Source: Mesorhabditis belari
Taxonomy: Eukaryota > Nematoda > Chromadorea > Rhabditida > Rhabditidae
Reading direction: 5' to 3'
NCBI GenBank assembly: GCA_958450365.1
Contig: CAUEEP010000925.1
Location: forward strand, 1,752,001-1,816,000
DNA: 64,000 nucleotides
A program made the translations under genes and the position numbers. The notes below the pieces were generated by a model. The model ran no database searches, had not been told where the DNA came from, and worked only from the letters and a program-made list of their open reading frames with translations. Positions 56,651-64,000 of the stretch are shown here, piece after piece (the first letter of the stretch is position 1; each line of letters starts with the position of its first letter).

Positions 56651-57483
56651 ATTCAAACAACGATCTACATTGTGACATCCAATTTGGCTAAAATCGATCT
56701 CATCTTTGAGTTTCCGAAAAAAAATTCGCCACTTTTTATTGTCGAAGGGGATCGAACGCTTTTATGAGCTTCATTTCAAAAAGAGAGCCGAGAGAGTCAA
56801 AAAGTAGCCAAAATTCTAGAGTGACTCCCAGGATCGAAGAAAAGAATCGAAAAAAGGAGGAGGCCTTGTGGGAAAGGGCTAAGGGAGGGGAGGAGAAGAT
56901 ATTTCATCCATAGCTGCCGGCTCGCTGGGGCTATTCGATGATATTTTTCTGGGTTTTGGCGAAAATTGGCATCGATGGATGTCAGTGGAGTGGTTTTGAT
57001 AAAAATGGAATGAAAAAGAGGTCATTTTGAGATTTCGATAGACTCAACGACGAGTTTTTCGGAAAATCGGAAAATCGGAAACACAAGAATTCAGAAATCC
57101 AGATAGAAGTGCGATTTTGAAAAAATTCGATACTGTGACATCCAGAATGGCCAAAAAAAATGAGAACTTTGATATTTTGGCGAAAGGATGGCTATTTTTT
57201 GAGCGGGAAGTGTTTCAGGAGGTTGAGGGTAAATTAAAAGAGTTTTTAGAGAGCCAAAAAGAGCCAAAAAGGTCAAGTGACATCCAGGATTTCGATTTAG
57301 AAGCTCTAAAAGAGTTTAAAGTGTTCATTTCATTGCAAAACTACGGCAGTTATTGGATTCTAGGCTTAAATGAAAGCCAGGGTTACCTAGCCTAGGTTTG
57401 CTAGGTTTCGGTAAGCCAGGGTTTACGGATTGTGGAGTATTTTTGGTGATTTCCAAGCAAAAAACCCGAAAATTGGATGATTG

Positions 57484-57560
57484 CTTTTGTCGCCGTGGCG
57501 CAGTCGGGAGCGCGCTTGGCTACAGCCCACAGGATCCGGGTTCGACTCCGGGTTGTGTCA
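57484..57560 (+). tRNA. tRNA-like sequence, degenerate
   Basis: TGGCGCAGTCGGGAGCGC and CCGGG-TTCGACT-CCGGG. The central region CTTGGCTACAGCCCAC resembles that of the 23.1-23.4 kb copies. The acceptor stem is not formed. Confidence 0.4.
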
Positions 57561-57569
57561 TGACATTTG

Positions 57570-59287
57570 CTATTTTGAAAAACGAATTATGAGATGTCTA
57601 AGTACATAGAATTCTAAGCCTAACAAACGAAAAATTATTGAAATTGGCCAACGAGGAGCTGAGAACTCGCGTGCAAAGCTGAACGAGGCGCTTTCAGCTA
57701 AAAACGAGATATGAAAAAACGAATCACAAAAACGAGTGTCGTGTGCTCCAGATTGCACAAATTTAACGAAAACCCTCGAAATTTGCTTTCGTTTTCGCGA
57801 GAAAATCAACCAGTCTTGAAACGTAAAAACCATTTGCGCCAATCTTGCCGTGGAACACTAACCAACCACCGGGAAACTTGTTGTGCCACCCATAGTTTAC
57901 AATTTTATCCATTTTAACACGGATTTCCCATTTCTGAGCTGACAAATCGGCGTCAACTCAAAGGCAAGAAATCAAGAAGGTGGCAAGAAATCAAGAAAAG
58001 GACAAAAATCCAGTTTTATGCCCGGATTTGCGTTTTGCTTTGATTTGATCTGCTTTCTGACTTTCAATCTCCAATTTTGTTAAATCAGACGCGAGCTGGC
58101 GGTGAGTAGAAGTGAAGCGGGAACGCAGGACGAATGCTTCCATTGTGTATTATTGAATTGTCACAAAATATGCAGACTTTACGATATTTCTTCTGGATCA
58201 CCCCTTGTGCACTCCAGATTGCCCAAATCCCGAATTTAAAAGTGTTTTTCCCAGTAGTGTTTTTCCCAAGCTAAGGAATTACGGTAGCTACCGTTGTGTA
58301 AATTGGAGTATCGCGGGATATGCAAAGTATTCAAAAACGTTTATTGGATTGCCTCGTGTGCGCTCCAGATCGTCCAAATCCAGAAATTTAAGATCGTTTT
58401 CTCAATTCCCAGCGAAGGAAGCTACCCAGCTACCGTCCGTGTAATTCGGGTTTCATGGAATATGCAAATTATACAAAAACGTTTATTGGATTGCCTCGTG
58501 TGCACTCCAGATCGTCCAAATCCAGAAATTTAAGATCGTTTTCTCAATTCCCAGCGAAGGAAGCTACCCAGCTACCGTGGTGTAAATTGGAGTATCACCG
58601 GATATGCAAATTATTCAAAAACATTTATTGGATTGCCTTGTGTGCGCTCCAGATCGTCCAAATCCAGTCTTTAAAAAATCGTTTTCCTCAATTTCAGGGT
58701 CAATTTTCTCAGCTAATCTTTTTTTGATCAAAAAAAAAGATAAACAATAAACAAAATGAAATCACTCTTTGTTTTCTCGCCATCTTCCTCAATTTTGTTT
58801 TCATTTTCACTTTCGATTTTTGTTTTCGTTTCGTCGATTTCATAAAAATATCATCAGAAACAGGGAAAATAATCAAAAAAAAGTTTGTTTTGTCTTTTTG
58901 AATTTTCGAATTTTCGAAAGACAACACAAATTTGAGTCCTCAAATTTCAAAAAGTTTCCGTCAAAATCTGTTTTTATTCTGTATTTCCAAAATCCAAAAC
59001 ATTTATATAATTTGTGAGTGAGCTGAGCTGAGTTTCGCTGAGCTGAGTTTCGCTGAGTTCTAGAAATGGTGAAGCTGAGCTAAGCAGGAAATTCTTTGAC
59101 TCTAAATCATCTCCAAATCATCTCCAAATCGAATCTCAATTTTGAACTGAGCTTTTGGAGCTGAGCTTTTGGGCTAAGATTTTGGGCTGAACGCTTGCTT
59201 GGACCAGGGATTTTCACCTGAATTTTCAGGGCTAAGATCAAAGAAATCCTGATCTGGAGATCTGGCCTTGGAGTCGAGTTCTGCCAT
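57570..59287 (-). CDS. Small unrecognised protein, three exons
   Basis: Preferred model: 59287-59218 (MAELDSKARSPDQDFFDLSP), 57938-57831 (WEIRVKMDKIVNYGWHNK, GGWLVFHGKIG) and 57697-57570 ending in TAG; phases agree. An alternative first exon at 58143-58062 (MEAFVLRSRF) has the same exit phase, so either could feed exon 2. Both ATGs have in-frame stops upstream. The third exon is weaker: a + strand reading (NEKLLKLANEELRTRVQS) overlaps it. No family recognised. Confidence 0.4.
58207..58652 (+). repeat. Four-unit 142-151 bp array
   Basis: Boxes at 58207, 58358, 58500 and 58642. Units share TCGTCCAAATCCAG and CAGCTACCGT; the latter falls about 70 bp after the box. Confidence 0.9.
59025..59065. 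repeat. GAGCTGAGTTTCGCT short tandem
   Basis: Two to three copies of GAGCTGAGTTTCGCT next to the first exon of the 57570-59287 gene. Confidence 0.6.
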
Positions 59288-59346
59288 GGTTTCTGCAGGC
59301 CCGCGAAATTTTCAGTTTTGTGGTGAAATCAACGCCATACTAAAAT

Positions 59347-59926
59347 GTGACATCCAGAATCTACTTTCCATTTATAATTTTATCGCTCAGCTGCTTCTCA
59401 GCACTTAAATCTAACCAGCTACGTTGTGCTACTTTAACCACCTTGAAAAGCTTACAGCTTCCCATACGAAAGTAGTACCAAATTACACTGTGACATCCAG
59501 CATCTCCTTTCCATTTAAAATTTCATCGATTACCTGCTTCTCAGCGCTTAAATCTAACCAGCTACCGTGCGCTACTTTCCCATCTCAAAAATCTACATAT
59601 TTCCATTCGAAAGTAATTCCAAATTACATTGTGACATCCAGAATCCACTCTCCTATAAAAATTCCATCGATTACCTGCTTCTCAGCGCTTAAATCTAACC
59701 AGCTACCTTGCGCTACTTTCCCATCTCGAAAAATTTACAAATTACCATACGAAAACAATTCCATATTACACTGTGACATCCAGCATTTCCTATCCATTCA
59801 AAATTTCATCGATTAGCTGCTTCTCAGCGCTTAAATCTAACCAGCTACGTTGTGCTACTTTAACCACCTTGAAAAGCTTACAAATTTCCATACGAAAGTA
59901 GTTCTATACTACAGTGTGACATCCAT
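59347..59926 (+). repeat. Five-unit family C array, opposite orientation
   Basis: Boxes at 59347, 59490, 59631, 59773 and 59916 (141-143). Sequence is the reverse complement of the 55019-55743 array. Confidence 0.92.
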
Positions 59927-61015
59927 AACTAACTTTTCAGGCATAAAATCTTCAATACCTTACCTTTTTACTACCTTTTTACTATCAGCTATAGAATTAT
60001 ACTTTAAGCGATATAATTTCCAAAACAAAAAATTCTTAGAACTTTATTCTCAACAAATCTCCGATCTCTGGGTTCGCTTCCTGAATTTCTCCCCTTTTGA
60101 TATCTTTCTTGGACTCGTTCCAATTTGAAATGAGTCTTTGCTGAAAGAGAGAAAGTGACGTCACTTTGTCATCAAGAAGTGACGTCATCAAGAAGTTTCG
60201 AGAAGAATTCTTTGATTTCCTGTGAAAAACTTTTCAAACTTTTGTTATTTTTGCTCATTCTGGATGTCACGCTGTAGTGTTTCGTTAAAAAATTTTCCAA
60301 TTTCCATCAAATTTTTCAATTCTTCACCCAAATTCCGTTACTTAAGGAAAATTTTGACAAAAATTTGTTAGCTTTTCAAGATTTTTTAATTTTTGCCCAT
60401 TCTGGATGTCACACTACATTTCTAGATGTAAAGATTCGCAATCCCCCACCAAATTTCACCCAACACCAAGAATTTTCGAGTTCCTCGCGATTTCTCAAAA
60501 AAAAACACCAATATCACGCTTTTTTCTCATTTTTCCCTTTTTTCTGGACATCACACGTCCCATTGCTCTTCTCCATTTTTTGTTTCGGCATTCAATTCGA
60601 AACTTTTCTCTTCTCTATTGAATAGACATGTGACGAGTCTCGAAAATGTCCAAATTGCGTATTTTGTTTTTTTTGTTTTCCCCGTTACGTAATCCTATTC
60701 AAATGTGCTCCAATTTGCAGGAATCTATTCATTTCTAAGCCCAGTTGCCTCAGTGAATATCCATTTCTAAGCGAGAACTCAAAAAGCGATGTCCCGATAT
60801 CTTACGCTGAAGAATTGCCTTTTCGCTGAATAAGATTCATGTTTTTTTCTGTGAAAATGGGAATCCTGGAACGCACACCAGGTTTAGAGATACTCAAAAA
60901 CCTATATTGTTCGACTTTTTTCACCCACCGGTCTGAGCTAGGCCTTGAGCTAGGACACTTTTTCGACCAGGCCAGCAGTCACGCCAAGCCAGTCCAATTG
61001 CACCTAAATGCTGCT

Positions 61016-61570
61016 GTGACTGCCATAGTGCCCAAAAATCGTCTTACATTTCCGATTTTTCCAATGAACAGCTCGAAATTTGCTCAAACTCTCGACGCCG
61101 AAAATGGCAACTTTGGAATGTTGAATAGGAATGGAAAAAAGGTGCCTAAATGCTGCTGTGACTGCCATAGTGCCCAAAAATCGTCTGACTTTTCCGTTTT
61201 TTCCAATGTACAGCTCGAAATTTGCTCAAACTCCAACGCCAAAAATGGCAACTTTGGAATGTTGAATAGGAATGGAAAAAAGGTGCCTAAATCCTGTAGT
61301 GACTGCCATATTGCCCAAAAATCGTCGTACTTTCCCGTTTTTTCCAATGTACAGCTCGAAACTTGCCAAACCCAACCCAATGGCACTTTGGTGTTGATGG
61401 AGGAAAAGGGCCAATGCTGTGACTGCCATAGTGCCCAAAAATCGTCTGACTTTTCCGTTTTTTCCAATGTACAGCTCGAAATTTGCTCAAACTCCAACGC
61501 CAAAAATTGAAACTTTGGAATGTTGAACAGGAATGGAAAAAAGGTGCCTAAATTCGCTTGTGCCTCCCAT
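61016..61570 (+). repeat. Tandem repeat with altered box GTGACTGCCATAG
   Basis: Units at 61016, 61158, 61299, 61419 and 61560. The box reads GTGACTGCCAT instead of GTGNNNTCCAG. Several steps are 141-142 bp, so both strands carry long open frames; I regard these as chance. Confidence 0.85.
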
Positions 61571-62037
61571 AGTTCCCAGAAATCTCCTCGCTTTTCAAAT
61601 TTCTCAAATTTAAGCCCAAATTTAAAGCCCAATTTCCCCTAGCCCCTTATCAAAGCCTTGCCACGTCACCAGGGCCTAGAATTTTCTAATTTCGTGTCGA
61701 ATCGGTTTTCTTTGGCCTTCTTTGGCCTTCTCTTTTGCCTTTCTCTTCTTTTCCCCGATCATCGGGCACGCGTCGGCCTTTGATCAGTGAGAAATTGAAA
61801 TTTAACGAAAAATCCCCAGCAGCGAATCGAGTTCACGCCAAAATTTTCAATTTTTCAAATGAAAAACGATTTTTTTCCAAATCAAATGACAAATCCTGGA
61901 GAGCATAAAGCACAAAAATAAAATTTAAAAATAATTTTTACACTCTTGGGAAATTATGAACTCCATTCTCACGAGTTTAAACGAAAAAAATCACGGTGAC
62001 ATCGGATTTCGAAGAATTTTTACCCTATTTACCCATC

Positions 62038-62342
62038 CTGGATGTCACACAAGAGTTTCGGCTCATTTTCTTCTAGCTACGACTAATTACAGTAGGCCGA
62101 GGATCCAGGGGTACGGTAGTTTCCGACAGTAGCCTAAAAACAGTTTTATATATAGGGACTCTAAGATTTTTTGCTTGATTTGTCAATCCTGGATGTCACA
62201 CAAGTGTTTCAGCTCATTTTCTTCTAGCTACGACTAATTACAGTAGACCGGGGGTACGGTAGTTTCCGACAGTTGCCTATAAACAGTTTTTTATATAGGG
62301 ACTCTAAGATTTTTTGCTTGATTTGTCAATCCTGGATGTCAC
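62038..62342 (-). repeat. Three-unit array
   Basis: Boxes at 62038, 62189 and 62332; units share TTCTTCTAGCTACGACTAAT and GGGGTACGGTAGTTTCCGAC. Boxes then continue at 62483(+), 62637(-) and 62781(-) in non-repeated DNA. Confidence 0.85.
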
Positions 62343-62924
62343 ACAAGAGTTTCGGCTCATTTCCTTCTAGCTACGACTAATTACAGTAGACCGAGGCTCC
62401 AGGGGTACGGTAGTTTGAGTCACCATTTAACCTACCACAAATTTCTGTTACTTTTCAAAGAATTCTTTCAAATCCCTATCGCGTGCCCTCCAGATCCCCC
62501 GGAAAAGTCATTTTCTATCGAATCGGAGTCCCAGAGTTTCTCCTATTGCCTCGAAGTCTCCACTCCGAATAAGTTCACCGGTTTTTCTCGTGTTTTCTCG
62601 CATTTCCCTATCGTCATTTTTTTCGAAAAGTTCATCCTGGAGAGCACAGCGCCTGAAAAACTCGAAATTTTGTTCAAAATCCGCTTAGAAATTCGCGGAT
62701 TTCAGGCACTCCCTCTTTTGCAATCAATTTTGCAATCAACTCAAAGAAAAACGACGAATGAAACGACGGGACACGTCATTCTGGATGTCACTCTGTACTC
62801 TCTCGGAGTTGTCTCGTGTTTTCAAGCATTTTTTTTCTTGCTCAACTCTGACTCTTAGTGTTGCTCAAATCACGGCTTTCATCAAAAAAAAATGACGGAA
62901 AAATGAGAATGCCTCGGCCGACTA

Positions 62925-63088
62925 CTAACTAGGCTTTTTCTTTTCCCCATTTCCCCCAAAGAAACTCTCATTCGCACTTCTGGAGTCGGTAAGCGGTTGC
63001 CGAGGCGACGCTGGCCAAAGCCTCTTCTCCCATTTCTCCAATTTCTCCAATTTCCCTTCGATCTCTCGTCTAACCTTTTCCTTAGCTT
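62925..63088 (-). CDS. Possible C-terminal exon with a short coiled coil
   Basis: Minus strand: KVRREIEGKLEKLEKWEKRL then QPLTDSRSANESFFGGNG and KKKPS, stop at 62925-62927. Charged heptad-like pattern. The next frame is open as well and no upstream exon is assigned, so it is a guess. Confidence 0.25.
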
Positions 63089-63267
63089 CTGTGCACTCCA
63101 GCTTCTCTCATTCAGTTGTATTCCGACGTCATTCGATGTGATAGAGCCGGAAATGTGGCTCAATTGGTTTCTCTAGGCTAGAGAGCTCAAAAGAAAAGAA
63201 AAGAAAAGAGAAACCAGGGAAAACTTTTGAAAAACACTGATGTGACCTTTCGTGCCGATGGTTGAGA

Positions 63268-63427
63268 TCGTTGAAATGTCTTGAAATGCTAGAATTTACG
63301 ACTACAGTAGATCGATTCGAGTTCTCCCCCATTTCCCCTCTATTTCCTCATCTTTATTCGTTTTTATTTAAAATTTTCCTCTTCCTGGAACGCACATTAG
63401 CCACTAGAGCGAGAAATTTATTCATAC
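63268..63427 (-). repeat. Right arm of the widely spaced inverted repeat
   Basis: Partner of 56489-56650 in reverse orientation; only a few substitutions and 1-3 bp indels separate them, making them much younger than the other repeats here. Confidence 0.9.
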
Positions 63428-64000
63428 ATTCAAATTGAGCGCATTTGGTTTTGAGTGCGTAGGTGTTTGCGTTGAATTTGGCTTAACTTATTCAACTACC
63501 CCGCTAATTTTTCATCATTTTCGGTCATCCTGGAAGGCACAAGAGGCCCTGGTCGCTGAGATTGACAATTTCCAGCTGTTTTCGTCGCTTCAAAAAAATC
63601 AACTCCCGATGACATGAAGAGAAGAGGGGAAAGTCCCTTTCCTCAGTCCTCAGCTTTGAAAAAAGGATGCGTGGGCTGACGTGGGCTCCAACTAGGCGAG
63701 AAAAAGCTTTTCTTTTCCTTCTCCTTTCCCGGAGAGCCCCTGGCTACCCGTTAAGCGTTCTTCGTCCTTCTGAAAAGGAGAAGGTCATCCCTCCTTTCCT
63801 TTTCTCGTCGATATTTTGTAGATACGAGGAACAAATTGAATTTCTGGGTGATCTGGAGGGCACTGGAAGTTCTGATGAAGAAATTAGTGGCGGTTGGCAT
63901 TTGAAAAGTTCAGGTGCTCAGTTGCGTAATTGATCCGAAGCATTTCTGGTTCTAAGCAATAGCTATCTCATGTTTTTTTGCCCTTTTTGTCTCTTCTGGA
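63428..64000. other. Right edge, no supported gene
   Basis: Boxes at 63530, 63853 and a cut one at 63996. Two forward frames look weakly protein-like (EALVAEIDNFQLFSSLQKN near 63540-63617; YEEQIEFLGDLEGTGSSDEE near 63820-63880) but lack clear splice partners. Confidence 0.4.

Larger units (their letters stand above)
216..64000. repeat. Window-wide phased 11-bp box GTGNNNTCCAG / CTGGANNNCAC
   Basis: Reading both strands I placed about 250 copies of GTG-NNN-TCCAG or one-mismatch forms; eight fixed bases predict about two by chance. Common triplets are ACA, ACT, ACC, CGT, CGC, AGT, CAC, CCC and CCT. Consecutive copies are usually 139-145 bp apart, with a second class near 150-155 bp. The period holds inside tandem families and also where flanks are unrelated, for example starts at 33360, 33501, 33644, then 33964 and 34106. 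Copies are rare in 10.2-13.9 kb, 19-20.9 kb, 27.6-28.6 kb and 41.6-42.7 kb. Function is unknown; see findings. Confidence 0.9.

Noticed and set aside
60839..61632. Long ORFs on both strands (223 and 182 codons)
   Set aside because: Several units of this repeat differ by 141 bp, a multiple of three, which keeps frames open by chance on both strands.
62415..62858. 147-codon forward ORF
   Set aside because: Contains three in-phase boxes and no recognisable domain or splice context; looks like non-coding DNA that happens to be open.

Overview
This window is eukaryotic and almost certainly from a nematode. Genes are split into many small exons (GTRNGT donors, TTTTCAG-type acceptors, introns as short as about 40 bp) and start just after TTTCAG acceptors, as expected for spliced-leader trans-splicing. 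TTAGGC-like (nematode telomere) minisatellites lie in introns. The protein families fit: a PRL phosphatase, an AGS-3/LGN G-protein regulator, a nematode-style Cys-loop channel and an exportin-5-like karyopherin. I could not identify the species. All gene models were spliced by hand: exon phases were checked so that each reading frame closes, but no alignment or transcript evidence was available.

Layout. 1-3.3 kb: repeat arrays and perhaps the last exon of an upstream + strand gene. 3368-6288 (+): PRL phosphatase, 4 exons. 7714-9886 (-): unrecognised gene, at least 5 exons. 9.9-13.3 kb: gene-free block of MITEs and minisatellites. 13265-25773 (-): exportin-5-like karyopherin, 26 exons, about 1,100 aa. 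27507-43000 (-): ags-3, 15 exons, 593 aa, eight TPR-region exons then four GoLoco motifs. 43627-44113 (+): small two-exon gene divergent from ags-3. 44.8-47.2 kb: uncertain minus-strand exons. 47539-56212 (-): Cys-loop ligand-gated ion channel, 15 exons, 465 aa. 57570-59287 (-): small unknown gene. 59.3-64 kb: mainly repeats, including one arm of a 6.6-kb-spaced inverted repeat.

The most striking feature is not a gene. An 11-bp box, GTG-NNN-TCCAG (reverse CTGGA-NNN-CAC), occurs about 250 times by hand count on both strands, against about 2 expected by chance. It is spaced mostly 139-145 bp, with a second class near 150-155 bp. The phase persists where the flanking DNA is unrelated, through many repeat families, across orientation switches, and often over exons with one skipped beat. 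In one family a second box, TTGCGTAAYTRAACC, sits 67 bp downstream, about half-way to the next copy. Repeat families lacking the box (15.6-16.1, 20.6-20.9, 27.7-28.4, 49.1-49.4 kb and a triple tRNA-like unit at 51 kb) also have a 137-144 bp period. This looks like a genome-wide, nucleosome-sized periodic sequence system, in the style of a CENP-B box in a satellite but spread through introns and intergenic DNA. Some copies (GTGAGTTCCAG, GTGCGTTCCAG) coincide with the splice donors inferred here.

Functionally the genes are independent housekeeping or neuronal genes: PRL (membrane-linked phosphatase), exportin-5-like (RNA or protein nuclear export), AGS-3 (Galpha regulation) and a Cys-loop channel. 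I see no metabolic pathway or clear operon.
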